Shown here one piece after another: positions 47,249 through 56,176 of a stretch of DNA of 64,000 nucleotides. The position numbers and the translations under genes are program-made. The stretch lies in NCBI GenBank assembly GCA_026390735.1, contig JAPLFJ010000026.1, positions 1 through 64,000 on the forward strand, in the 5' to 3' direction. The notes under the pieces were generated by a model. That model saw nothing but the letters and a program-made list of their open reading frames with translations. It was not told the DNA's origin and ran no database searches. Source of the stretch: Ignavibacteriota bacterium. GTDB taxonomy: Bacteria; Bacteroidota; Ignavibacteria; Tepidaquicellales; Tepidaquicellaceae. Within the stretch, counting starts at the first letter, position 1, and every line of letters begins with the position of its first letter.

Positions 47249-48202
47249 ATGAATTATTTTGTCGCAGGCGGTGCAGGATTTATCGGAAGTCATTTAGTAA
47301 GAAAAATTTTGTCGGAAGAAAAAGACTCAAACGTCCGTATATATGATAATTTTTCTTCAGGTCAGATGTGGCATCTTGATGAAGTTATAAACAATAAAAG
47401 ACTGGAAATAGTAAAAGGCGATATTAAAGATATCGATTTGCTCGTTTCCTCTATGAAGGGAATTGACTGTGTCTATCATTTTGCATCGAATCCTGATATT
47501 TCAAAAGCTGCAACTCAGCCTGATATAGATTTCTGGGAAGGTACATATCTAACTAATAACATTTTAGAAGCTATCAGAAGAAACAACGTCCCAAAGCTCA
47601 TATATGCTTCGGGCAGCGGTGTTTATGGTGATACAGGTTTTACTGAGGCGGGAGAAGATCATTCACCTATGGTGCCTATTTCAACGTATGGAGCGAGCAA
47701 ACTGGCAGGTGAAGCATTAATCAGTTCTTACTGTTTTATGTTTGACTTAAAAGCTGCTGCGTTCAGGTTTGCAAACGTCGTTGGTCCAAACCAGACACAC
47801 GGAGTTGGTTATGACTTTCTGAACAGATTGATAAAGAATCCTAAGGAACTGGATATACTTGGTAACGGAACACAGAGTAAATCATACATCTATGTTTATG
47901 ATGTTTTAAATGCTATAAGACTCGTTGAAAAGAATCATTTAAACAGTTTCTCATATTTTAATGTTGCAACTACTGATTACATTACTGTTAAGGAAATAGC
48001 AGAGGTTGTACTTGAAGTAATGAAACTCAACAATGTTAAGTTAAATTTCGGAGACAGTGACAGAGGCTGGAAAGGCGATGTCCCTATCGTCAGGTTAAAT
48101 TCTGATAAGATAAGAAATCTTGGATGGTCGAATAAATTCACTGCAAGAGAGGCAATCTTTGAATCAGTTTCTGCAATGTACAATAAAATAAATAGTATAT
48201 GA
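47249..48202 (+). CDS. NAD-dependent sugar-nucleotide epimerase/dehydratase (extended SDR)
   Basis: The 317-residue protein has the Rossmann motif GGAGFIG (7-13) and catalytic Tyr147/Lys151 in STYGASKLAG. NVVGPNQTHGVGYDF is the substrate-binding region typical of UDP-glucose 4-epimerase and GDP-mannose dehydratase relatives. Followed within 4 bases of overlap by a heptose-kinase-like gene, it could modify the activated heptose (compare DmhA/MlghB-type steps in Campylobacter capsule loci), but galactose-type epimerisation is equally possible. Confidence 0.9.
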   Translation: MNYFVAGGAGFIGSHLVRKILSEEKDSNVRIYDNFSSGQMWHLDEVINNKRLEIVKGDIKDIDLLVSSMKGIDCVYHFASNPDISKAATQPDIDFWEGTYLTNNILEAIRRNNVPKLIYASGSGVYGDTGFTEAGEDHSPMVPISTYGASKLAGEALISSYCFMFDLKAAAFRFANVVGPNQTHGVGYDFLNRLIKNPKELDILGNGTQSKSYIYVYDVLNAIRLVEKNHLNSFSYFNVATTDYITVKEIAEVVLEVMKLNNVKLNFGDSDRGWKGDVPIVRLNSDKIRNLGWSNKFTAREAIFESVSAMYNKINSI

Positions 48203-49182
48203 TATTATCAAGAGCCCCGGTAAGATTATCAATGGGTGGAGGCGGAACCGATTTACCATCGTACTATAAAGAGTATGGCGGATTTCTCCTGGCCACATCT
48301 ATAAATAAATACGTAAACATCGTTCTGAACAAAAGGTTTGAAGAAGATATCAGGTTATCTTATTCAAAAACTGAAATCGTTGATGACATTTCTAAAATTG
48401 AACATAGAATTTTCAGGGAAGCCTTAAATTACACAGGTATAACAAAACAGATAGAGTTAGCATCAATATCAGATGTCCCTTCCAATTGCGGACTGGGAAC
48501 ATCCTCCACATTTACAGTTGCTTTGCTGAATGCTTTGTATGCGTACAAAAGAAATTATGTAAGCATCGATAAACTCGCTGAAGCAGCATGCCATATTGAA
48601 ATTGATATATTGAAAGAGCCAATCGGCAAACAGGACCAGTACGCATCAGCGTATGGAGGGTTTAATGCTTATTATTTTAATAAAGACGGAAGTGTTAATG
48701 TAGAGCCTGTTGATATCAAAGAAGAAATGATGATTGAACTCCAGAATAATTTATTCCTTTTCTATTTAAATATCACAAGGTCGGCAAGTTCAATCCTGAC
48801 AGACCAGAATGAAAAAAGCAAACAGAAAGATTCTTCCACATTAGATAAACTTCACAGAATTAAAGAGATCGGAATTCATACAAAGAAAGTTCTTGAACAG
48901 GGAAAGATAAACGAGTTCGGGGAAATTCTTCATAACCACTGGATGACAAAGAAAGGATTATCGTCTAAAGTGTCCGACCCTTATATCGATGAAGCTTATG
49001 ATATTGCTATGAAGAACGGAGCAATTGGCGGCAAAGTTGTTGGTGCAGGCGGCGGCGGTTTTTTACTCGTCTATTGTCCGAATAATAAACCGAAACTTGT
49101 TGAAGCATTAAGAAAATTCGGTTTAAAGCCAACATGGTTTTCTTTTGAATTTGAAGGTGCTAAAAAAATATATTCTGCTTAA
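48199..49182 (+). CDS. GHMP kinase, D-glycero-D-manno-heptose 7-phosphate kinase-like
   Basis: The 327-residue kinase begins MILSRAPVRLSMGGGGTDLPS, the pattern of HddA and of the fucokinase-type GHMP group. The ATP loop is PSNCGLGTSSTF (about 94-105), and the C-terminal glycine motif is GGKVVGAGGGGFLLVY. HddA phosphorylates heptose 7-phosphate at C1. Presence of a GmhA-like isomerase and a nucleotidyltransferase within 2 kb supports the heptose reading over other sugar kinases. It overlaps the epimerase gene by 4 bases and the next gene by 1. Confidence 0.85.
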   Translation: MILSRAPVRLSMGGGGTDLPSYYKEYGGFLLATSINKYVNIVLNKRFEEDIRLSYSKTEIVDDISKIEHRIFREALNYTGITKQIELASISDVPSNCGLGTSSTFTVALLNALYAYKRNYVSIDKLAEAACHIEIDILKEPIGKQDQYASAYGGFNAYYFNKDGSVNVEPVDIKEEMMIELQNNLFLFYLNITRSASSILTDQNEKSKQKDSSTLDKLHRIKEIGIHTKKVLEQGKINEFGEILHNHWMTKKGLSSKVSDPYIDEAYDIAMKNGAIGGKVVGAGGGGFLLVYCPNNKPKLVEALRKFGLKPTWFSFEFEGAKKIYSA

Positions 49183-49889
49183 TGGCAAGCGATTTGACCT
49201 TGGTTATATTAGCGGGGGGAATGGCTACAAGATTATACCCTGTTACACTTGATATCCCAAAATCATTAATTGACATAAACGGTACCCCCTTTATTCAGCA
49301 TCAGATTGATCTGATTAAATCGAAGGGAATCAGTAATGTAGTTTTGTGTCTTGGTAAATTTGCGAAACCGATTGAGGATTTTTTAGGTAACGGCAGTTCA
49401 AATTCGGTAAATATTAAATACTCTTATGACGGCGAAACGCTCCTTGGCACAGGCGGTGCACTGAAAAAAGCATTTCCTTTCCTGAGTGACCCGTTTATGA
49501 TAATGTACGGTGATTCTTACTTGAATATTGAATACATTGACATTATGGATTATTTTAATAATTTTGACAAGTCAGGACTGATGACTGTCCTTAAAAATGA
49601 GAATAAATGGGATAAAAGCAATATTGTCTTCAGGGATGGTCAAATTATAAAGTATGACAAAGTAGATGATGCTGAATTTGAGTACATTGATTATGGTTTT
49701 AGTATACTAAGAAAAAACGCTTTTTTACCTTATTCAGAAAAAGATAAGTTCGACCTGAAGGATGTATTTAAAGGCTTAATCTCTAAAAATGAAATGCTTG
49801 GATATGAAGTCCACAACAGGTTTTACGAGATTGGTTCATTCAGCGGGATTGAAGAAACAAAAGAATATTTATTAAAACATAAACTTTAA
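49182..49889 (+). CDS. Sugar-1-phosphate nucleotidyltransferase (HddC/RmlA-like)
   Basis: The 235-residue enzyme has the signature LAGGMATRLYPVTLDIPKSL near the N terminus, and YGDSYLNI holds the metal-binding Asp. It activates a sugar 1-phosphate to an NDP-sugar. Its length and its place between HddA-like and GmhA-like genes suggest a heptose 1-phosphate guanylyl- or cytidylyltransferase; the nucleotide cannot be read from the sequence. The TAATG overlap with hddA-like shows coupling. Confidence 0.87.
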   Translation: MASDLTLVILAGGMATRLYPVTLDIPKSLIDINGTPFIQHQIDLIKSKGISNVVLCLGKFAKPIEDFLGNGSSNSVNIKYSYDGETLLGTGGALKKAFPFLSDPFMIMYGDSYLNIEYIDIMDYFNNFDKSGLMTVLKNENKWDKSNIVFRDGQIIKYDKVDDAEFEYIDYGFSILRKNAFLPYSEKDKFDLKDVFKGLISKNEMLGYEVHNRFYEIGSFSGIEETKEYLLKHKL

Positions 49890-49897
49890 AAGGAATA

Positions 49898-50497
49898 TTG
49901 GAAGATTATATAAATAATTATTTTGAGGAAGTAAAAGAAGTTGTAGCTAAACTTGACAGGACTGCAATTAAGAATATAACTCAGGATTTAGTGAAGATTA
50001 AAAATGACGGCGGCAGGCTCTTTATACTCGGTGTCGGTGGCAGTGCTGCAAATGCATCGCATACTGTGAACGACTTCAGGAAAATCTGCGGAATTGAAAC
50101 ATACACTCCGACGGATAATGTCTCCGAACTGACTGCAAGAGTTAACGATGAAGGCTGGGAAACAGTATTTGTGAAATGGCTGACCACAAGCAGATTAAAC
50201 GAAAAAGACGGTATTATGATTTTATCAGTCGGCGGCGGAAATGCAGAAAAGAACATAAGCGTTAATTTAATCAAAGCAATTGACCTTGCCAAAAGCAGGG
50301 GCTCAAGAATTATGGGTATAGTTGGAAAAGACGGCGGATACACTGCAAAGAATTCTACAAGTTGTATCATTATACCGGTTGTAAATAACAATACTATTAC
50401 ACCTCATTCAGAGTCATTTCAGTCCGTTGTTCTGCACTGTATAGCAACTCATCCGGACCTGAAAGTGAACGAAATGAAATGGGAATCAACTAAATAA
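49898..50497 (+). CDS. GmhA-like SIS-domain phosphosugar isomerase
   Basis: The 199-residue SIS protein carries RLFILGVGGSAANASHTVNDF (here split over about 33-53), the phosphosugar loop of sedoheptulose 7-phosphate isomerases, and SVGGGNAEKNISVNLI, matching the GmhA Ser-rich second loop. GmhA turns sedoheptulose 7-phosphate into glycero-manno-heptose 7-phosphate, the first step of heptose synthesis. In this protein an Asp (VNDF) follows where GmhA has A-EF/T-ELVGRF, so substrate range may differ. It starts at TTG 49898. Confidence 0.83.
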   Translation: MEDYINNYFEEVKEVVAKLDRTAIKNITQDLVKIKNDGGRLFILGVGGSAANASHTVNDFRKICGIETYTPTDNVSELTARVNDEGWETVFVKWLTTSRLNEKDGIMILSVGGGNAEKNISVNLIKAIDLAKSRGSRIMGIVGKDGGYTAKNSTSCIIIPVVNNNTITPHSESFQSVVLHCIATHPDLKVNEMKWESTK

Positions 50498-50509
50498 CGA
50501 AAACGAAAA

Positions 50510-51226
50510 ATGAAATATACTGACCTTAAGATAAAAATCTTTGCCGACGGGGCAGATGTAAATGATATGGAAAAAGCATCGCTTGCAGGAATAGTAAAAG
50601 GATTCACAACTAATCCTACTCTTATGAAGAAGAGCGGTATAACTGATTATGAAAAATTTGCAAAGGAAGCTATCACCAAGGTTAATAATATGCCGATTTC
50701 ATTCGAAGTGTTCTCTGATGATTTTGAAACTATGGAGAAAGAAGCAATGAAGATTGCAGGCTGGGGTGAGAATGTATACGTTAAAATTCCTATAACCAAC
50801 ACAAAACGCGAATCCTCAATAAACCTTATAAAAGAATTAGACAGCAAAAATATAAAATTAAATGTTACTGCAATACTGACTTTGAAACAGGTTGAAGATG
50901 TCTGCGGTGCATTTAAAGATACATCAGAATCAATTATTTCTGTCTTTGCGGGCAGAATAGCAGATACAGGTTATGACCCGATACCTCTAATGAAAGAAGC
51001 TAAAGGAATTTTATCTGCAAAGAAAGGTCTGGAACTGTTATGGGCAAGCTCGAGAGAAGTACTGAATATCTTACAGGCAGAACAATGCGGGTGTGAAATA
51101 ATTACGGTTACAAATGATTTATTGAAGAAGTTACATATGATTGGCATGGACTTAGGTGAGTTGTCACTGGACACGGTAAAAATGTTTTACAACGATGCAT
51201 CGTCAGCAGGATATAAAATACTATAA
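50510..51226 (+). CDS. Transaldolase/fructose-6-phosphate aldolase family enzyme
   Basis: The 238-residue TIM-barrel aldolase has the family motifs FADGADVNDM, GFTTNPTLMKKSG (31-43), the Schiff-base Lys92 in YVKIPI, and ISVFAGRIADTGYDPIP. It is close in size to the short TalC/FSA group. Transaldolase can make sedoheptulose 7-phosphate, the substrate of the GmhA-like isomerase encoded 12 bases upstream, so it may provide precursor for the heptose-type sugar. Alternatively it may build a different long-chain ketose phosphate. Inclusion of a dedicated transaldolase in a glycan operon is unusual. Confidence 0.87.
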   Translation: MKYTDLKIKIFADGADVNDMEKASLAGIVKGFTTNPTLMKKSGITDYEKFAKEAITKVNNMPISFEVFSDDFETMEKEAMKIAGWGENVYVKIPITNTKRESSINLIKELDSKNIKLNVTAILTLKQVEDVCGAFKDTSESIISVFAGRIADTGYDPIPLMKEAKGILSAKKGLELLWASSREVLNILQAEQCGCEIITVTNDLLKKLHMIGMDLGELSLDTVKMFYNDASSAGYKIL

Positions 51227-51244
51227 TAATATTAAAAGAATATT

Positions 51245-52567
51245 TTGTCTTCTAAAAAAGAACTGTTTCTGTTATTATTATCGGATATTATTTTTGTTAA
51301 CCTTTCGTGGTCAATATACTACTATATAAGAATCGAAAGCGGCTGGATTCTGTATACGAATCCTCCTTCCTTTTTCATACCGATGGTTTCAGTTTTTTGT
51401 TACTGGCTTATATTCTTTTATTTCTTTGGTTTTTATAAACACTGGTTTGTCAGGTCACGTTTTGATGAATTCACTACTTTATTCAGGGTAATCAGTTTCG
51501 GCTGTCTTATTCTTTTCTTCGCCATCTTTCTCGATGACTATTATAAAGAGGCTAAGATTAACTCCAGATTCCTGATATTAATTTACTGGGGATTAATGAT
51601 TTTCTGGGTATCACTTGGAAGGATGATTATCAGAGGGTTCCAGTTCAGGATGCTTAAAAAAGGATATGGTCTCAGGAATACACTGATTATCGGTTCCGGC
51701 CTGAAAGCTAAGGAAGTAAAGGAAATGATTTTTGCATACCCTAAACTCGGATATAAGTTCTCAGGGTTCATAAGTATCAAAGAAGATGTTTCGGGTGAAG
51801 ATGAAATCGGATTGCTAAAAGATTTACACGATATAGTCGGTAAACATGGTATCGACGAAGTTATAATAGCATCGGACCAGAAATATGAAGAATTAATCAT
51901 ATCCACTTTAAATGTGTGTTCTGATTTAAACGTTAGCGTAAAAATTGTTCCTGAAGTTTATGAAATAGTCAGCGGAATGGTAAGGTCCGAGCAGGTGCAC
52001 GGAATACCGCTTGTTGAAGTTAAGACAGATTTGATGCCGTTTACTTCTACTATTATGAAAAGAATATACGACCTGACTTTGTCCCTGGCTTTCCTTCTTG
52101 TTCTGTCACCTTTGTTACTGCTGATAGCACTTTTTAACTTCATGATTCTTAAAAAAGTTTTTGTTGTTGAAGAGAAGATAGGGAAATCCTCAAAGAATTT
52201 CAGAAGTATTAAATTTTATACCACGGATTCAGGATACTCTAAATTCCTGAGGATGCTGTGGCTGGATAAAGTCCCTCAGTTGATAAATGTGTTCTTTAAT
52301 CAGATGAGTTTAGTAGGGCCCGAGCCGGAGAAAGTAGAAGTCGTTAAAAAATTAACTGCCGAGATACCATATTATTCGAGAAGAATGAAAGTAAAACCCG
52401 GTATAACTGGCTGGGCACAGATTAAGCAGGGGCATTACGAGCAATCGGAATATTACGTAAAGAAACTGCAGTACGATTTTTATTATCTGGAAAATATGAG
52501 TTTGATGTTAGACTTTAAAATTATTTTAAACACCATAATCTTAATATTCAGTTTTAAAAGCAAATAG
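51245..52567 (+). CDS. Polyprenyl-phosphate sugar-phosphate transferase (WbaP/WcaJ plan) with altered catalytic motifs
   Basis: The 440-residue protein has four N-terminal spans (about 5-125), a CoA-binding-3/Rossmann-like domain (about 140-265), a reentrant hydrophobic segment (272-302 after MKRIYDL) and the PF02397 catalytic domain. The usual catalytic LDELPQ reads LDKVPQ here (Asp341-Lys342), and the usual VGPRP reads VGPEP (Glu360); the ITGWAQI element is intact. The family starts repeat-unit synthesis by putting sugar 1-phosphate on undecaprenyl phosphate. Losing the Glu of the Asp-Glu dyad raises doubt about normal activity. Start TTG 51245. Confidence 0.83.
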   Translation: MSSKKELFLLLLSDIIFVNLSWSIYYYIRIESGWILYTNPPSFFIPMVSVFCYWLIFFYFFGFYKHWFVRSRFDEFTTLFRVISFGCLILFFAIFLDDYYKEAKINSRFLILIYWGLMIFWVSLGRMIIRGFQFRMLKKGYGLRNTLIIGSGLKAKEVKEMIFAYPKLGYKFSGFISIKEDVSGEDEIGLLKDLHDIVGKHGIDEVIIASDQKYEELIISTLNVCSDLNVSVKIVPEVYEIVSGMVRSEQVHGIPLVEVKTDLMPFTSTIMKRIYDLTLSLAFLLVLSPLLLLIALFNFMILKKVFVVEEKIGKSSKNFRSIKFYTTDSGYSKFLRMLWLDKVPQLINVFFNQMSLVGPEPEKVEVVKKLTAEIPYYSRRMKVKPGITGWAQIKQGHYEQSEYYVKKLQYDFYYLENMSLMLDFKIILNTIILIFSFKSK

Positions 52568-53290
52568 ATGAAGAAAGTATTAGTCATAATTCCGACGTAC
52601 AATGAATCAGAGAATATTTTAAACATTATTCCTGAAGTCTTGAGTAAGTCAACTTCAGATTACGAATTTAATGTTTTGGTTGTTGATGATAATTCTCCTG
52701 ATGGTACTGCAAAGATGGTTGAGGATTTAAAGAACCCAAACGTTTTCATTCTCAAAAGAGAAAGGAAAATGGGACTGGGTACTGCATACATTGCAGGCTT
52801 TAAATATTCAATCGAACATAAATATGATTATGTTTATGAAATGGACGCTGATTTTTCACACGACCCGAAATACCTTCCTGAGTTCCTTACAGGAATGGAA
52901 GAGGGGTATGACTTAGTCGTTGGTTCAAGATACATTAACGGAGTGTCTGTCGTTAACTGGCCTATCAGACGGCTTTTCCTCAGTTACTTCGCGAACATTT
53001 ATACACGCGTTGTAACAGGAATGAAAGTTCACGATACTACTGCGGGATTTGCCTGTTATAACGTTGCAAAATTATCTCAGATAGATTTGGATAAGGTTAA
53101 ATCTAACGGTTATTCTTTCCAGATTGAAATGAAATTCAAATACTACAAAAAGAAATTTAAGATAAAAGAAATTCCTATACTCTTCATTGACAGAAGAGCT
53201 GGCAATTCCAAAATGTCAAGAAAAGTTGTTTACGAAGCTTTCTACATCGTCTGGAAATTGAAACTTAAATCAATTTTCGGAACACTCTGA
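52568..53290 (+). CDS. Polyprenol-phosphate mannose synthase-like GT2 (DPM1 type)
   Basis: The 240-residue GT-A enzyme has VLVIIPTYNESENI, VVDDNSPDGTAKM and the catalytic DAD/DFSHDP stretch (MDADFSHDPKYLPEF), then VGSRY and the closing RRAGNSKMS, all as in soluble DPM1. It transfers mannose or glucose from an NDP-sugar to polyprenyl phosphate. No C-terminal membrane anchor is present. Its product could serve the GT-C/TMTC-like transferases at 18.7-22.2 kb. Its TGA overlaps the proposed CTG start of the next gene. Confidence 0.92.
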   Translation: MKKVLVIIPTYNESENILNIIPEVLSKSTSDYEFNVLVVDDNSPDGTAKMVEDLKNPNVFILKRERKMGLGTAYIAGFKYSIEHKYDYVYEMDADFSHDPKYLPEFLTGMEEGYDLVVGSRYINGVSVVNWPIRRLFLSYFANIYTRVVTGMKVHDTTAGFACYNVAKLSQIDLDKVKSNGYSFQIEMKFKYYKKKFKIKEIPILFIDRRAGNSKMSRKVVYEAFYIVWKLKLKSIFGTL

Positions 53291-55230
53291 GCAGTTTAAC
53301 TGATATATCGGTTGTAATCGTCAATTACAACGTAAAGGATTTAGTTGATAATTGTATTGCTTCGGTTTATAAAGCAGGAAAGAATTATAAACTCGAAGTT
53401 TTCTTCGTTGATAACCATTCCGTCGATAACAGTTTCGAATACATTACAAATAAATATCCTGATGTAAAGGGAATATTCAATAAAAAGAACATTGGTTTCT
53501 CAAAAGCTAACAACATTGCCCTAAAACAGGTTACGGGAAAATACGTTCTTATCTTAAATCCCGATACAATACTTGAAGAGGGGACTTTCGAAAAACTTAT
53601 TGACTTTCTGAATACAAATGAAAACGTTGGAGCAGTTTCATCCAAATTAATTCTCGGTAACGGCAAACTTGACAGTGCCTGCAGAAGAAGTTTTCCCACT
53701 CTGACGGCCGCAATCCCAAGGATGCTTGGCCTTTCAAAACTATTCCCAAAATCAAAGATATTCAGTAAATACAATCTCACTTACCTCGATGAGAACGAAA
53801 CTACTGAAGTTGATGCAATCTGCGGTGCTTTTATGTTTATGGAAAAGACTGTACTCGATGAAGTTGGTCACTTTGACGAAGACTACTTTATGTACGGCGA
53901 AGACATTGATTTGTGTTTCAGGATTAAAAAAGCAGGATACAAAATATTTTACTTCCCGAAAGTCACTACTATACACCTAAAAGGTGAAAGCACAAGCAAG
54001 ACAAAGTTCTCTTACGTGAGTAATTTCTACGGGGCAATGTCGATATTCGTCAACAAAAACCTGAACAGCAGTTCACGTGTACTTTCATATATTCTCAGGT
54101 TCGGAATATTTATGAGGTCATTGGTCTCATACTTTAAAAGAGGGGTTAAATTTATATACCCAATCCTTATCGATGCAGCATTCTTTTTTGCTTCCTTTAT
54201 CTTATCAGTTTATCTCAGGTTTAATATACTGCCGAATAAACCGTATCTTTTCATTATTATTGTGTATGTCTTAATGTGGACACTGATAATGGCAATCTTC
54301 GGTATTTATCTGCAGAAGAACAGGTTCTCAATTTTCAAAACATTAAACGCAATCTTTGTAGGGTTCTTCGTAAACTCATCCATCACATACTTCTTTAAGG
54401 AATATGCATTCTCGAGAGAAGTTATCCTGGCGTCTACCTTGTGGGCACTTTTCTTCCTGCTGTCCTGGAGGGTCCTTCTGAAAATCAGAGACTTTGTCGT
54501 GGAAAAGAATATCCTTCTCAATAAAATCAATTTGCTGGTTGTCAGCGAGAAGAAACTTAACGAGAACATAGAAGAAAAATTCAATTCCAGACATAATATT
54601 CTCTACTATGAGAACGATGTCAGTAAACTGGATTTTGAAGATTTAAAGGAAACCATCATCATTAAGAATATTCACGAAGTGGTTTTCTCGGGCGAGAATA
54701 TCGAGTCGAAGGAGATTTTCAGGTTAATGTGGACGTTTAAAGACAAGAATGTGAAGTTTAAGATAGTTCCTTCCAGCAATGAGCTTATTTTATCGAAAAT
54801 AAGAGGGGATATTGAGAATTTATCACTCATTGAAATTGAATATAATATTAACAATAAATTAAATATATTTTCAAAGAGGTTATTCGACTTTTTTGTGTCG
54901 CTGATTCTGTTGGTTGTAGTATTTCCGTTTGCTTTCATTTATTCCAAATTTGCAGATTTGAAAGATGCGGTAATACTCCCAAAGTTACTTGTTTTGCCTT
55001 CAGTATTTACGGGAAAATACAGTTTCGTTGGTGTGCCAATATGGTATGATGATTACGACTACGAGTTTCTCGGGAAAAAAGGCCTCACGGGTATGATTCA
55101 GTTGTACAGTTCAGAGATTACCAGGAAAGAAGACGAGAACAATTATTTAATTTATTACGCAAAGAACCAATCTTTACAATTTGACATAGAGATTTTATTA
55201 AAGACTTTTATAACAATTATTAAAAAATAA
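53287..55230 (+). CDS. GT2 glycosyltransferase fused to a degenerate phosphoglycosyltransferase
   Basis: The open frame runs from CTG 53287 (CTGA overlaps the previous TGA) to 55230, 647 residues; the first in-frame ATG is only at 53722 and would cut the GT2 domain in half. Residues 1-275 are a complete GT2 enzyme: [26 protein letters not shown] at 91-93, then [18 protein letters not shown]. Four membrane spans follow (about 287-400), then a Rossmann-like part (about 405-520). Last comes a hydrophobic KRLFDFF segment with a shortened PF02397-like end ([17 protein letters not shown]). The catalytic core with LDELPQ is missing, so only the GT2 part is likely active. Confidence 0.8.
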   Translation: MSSLTDISVVIVNYNVKDLVDNCIASVYKAGKNYKLEVFFVDNHSVDNSFEYITNKYPDVKGIFNKKNIGFSKANNIALKQVTGKYVLILNPDTILEEGTFEKLIDFLNTNENVGAVSSKLILGNGKLDSACRRSFPTLTAAIPRMLGLSKLFPKSKIFSKYNLTYLDENETTEVDAICGAFMFMEKTVLDEVGHFDEDYFMYGEDIDLCFRIKKAGYKIFYFPKVTTIHLKGESTSKTKFSYVSNFYGAMSIFVNKNLNSSSRVLSYILRFGIFMRSLVSYFKRGVKFIYPILIDAAFFFASFILSVYLRFNILPNKPYLFIIIVYVLMWTLIMAIFGIYLQKNRFSIFKTLNAIFVGFFVNSSITYFFKEYAFSREVILASTLWALFFLLSWRVLLKIRDFVVEKNILLNKINLLVVSEKKLNENIEEKFNSRHNILYYENDVSKLDFEDLKETIIIKNIHEVVFSGENIESKEIFRLMWTFKDKNVKFKIVPSSNELILSKIRGDIENLSLIEIEYNINNKLNIFSKRLFDFFVSLILLVVVFPFAFIYSKFADLKDAVILPKLLVLPSVFTGKYSFVGVPIWYDDYDYEFLGKKGLTGMIQLYSSEITRKEDENNYLIYYAKNQSLQFDIEILLKTFITIIKK

Positions 55231-55234
55231 TTAT

Positions 55235-56176
55235 ATGGCATTAGAATTTGAAAAACCGATTTTAGACCTTGAACAGAAGATAGATGAAATGCGCAAGATG
55301 TCAGACAGTCTTGACATCAGCGATGAAATCAATCGCCTCGAGAGCAAGGTTAATGAACTCAGAAGGAATGTTTTTGATAACCTGACACCGTGGCAGATAG
55401 TCCAACTCGCAAGACATCCGAACAGACCTTATACTTTAGATTATATCTATCTGATGACTGAAAACTTCGTCGAACTTCACGGCGACAGAAACTTCAGGGA
55501 TGATAAAGCCGTCGTTGGAGGTTTTGCTACACTTGGCGACCAGACAGTTATGTTAATCGGTCAGCAAAAAGGAAGAGACACAAAGTCGAACCTTTACCGT
55601 AATTTCGGAATGATGAATCCCGAAGGTTACAGAAAAGCATTAAGACTTATGAAACTTGCTGAAAAGTTTGATAAACCTGTTATTACTCTTCTCGATACTC
55701 CGGGTGCATATCCGGGAATCGAAGCAGAAGAGCGCGGACAGGCAGAAGCTATCGCACGTAACCTGATTGAAATGTCAAGACTTAAAGTTCCTATGATTGT
55801 TGTAGTCATAGGTGAAGGTGCATCAGGCGGTGCGCTGGGTATCGGTATCGGCGACAGAATCTTAATGCTGAAGTATTGCTGGTATTCTGTTATTTCACCT
55901 GAATCCTGTTCTTCAATTCTCTGGAGAAGCTGGGATTTCAAGGAACAGGCAGCTGACGCACTGAAACTTACTGCGAATGATTTGCTGAAACTTGGAATTA
56001 TCGACAGAATAGTTGATGAGCCGAGCGGCGGTGCACACAGGAACCATCAGGAAGCAGCGCATATGCTTAAGGCGGCACTTCTCGAAGAACTTGATACAGT
56101 TTCGAAAATAAAGAAAGACAAACTGCTTGATAACAGAATCAAGAAGTTTGAAAAAATGGGCTTCTGGAAAGACTAA
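55235..56176 (+). CDS. accA: Acetyl-CoA carboxylase carboxyltransferase subunit alpha
   Basis: Alpha subunit of the carboxyltransferase that makes malonyl-CoA for fatty acid synthesis. The 313-residue protein has the N-terminal helical region with the [18 protein letters not shown] block and the crotonase-like core [31 protein letters not shown] and [10 protein letters not shown]. This matches AccA throughout. accD is not in the window. It sits 4 bases after the glycan operon and its TAATG junction couples it to murA. Confidence 0.96.
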   Translation: MALEFEKPILDLEQKIDEMRKMSDSLDISDEINRLESKVNELRRNVFDNLTPWQIVQLARHPNRPYTLDYIYLMTENFVELHGDRNFRDDKAVVGGFATLGDQTVMLIGQQKGRDTKSNLYRNFGMMNPEGYRKALRLMKLAEKFDKPVITLLDTPGAYPGIEAEERGQAEAIARNLIEMSRLKVPMIVVVIGEGASGGALGIGIGDRILMLKYCWYSVISPESCSSILWRSWDFKEQAADALKLTANDLLKLGIIDRIVDEPSGGAHRNHQEAAHMLKAALLEELDTVSKIKKDKLLDNRIKKFEKMGFWKD

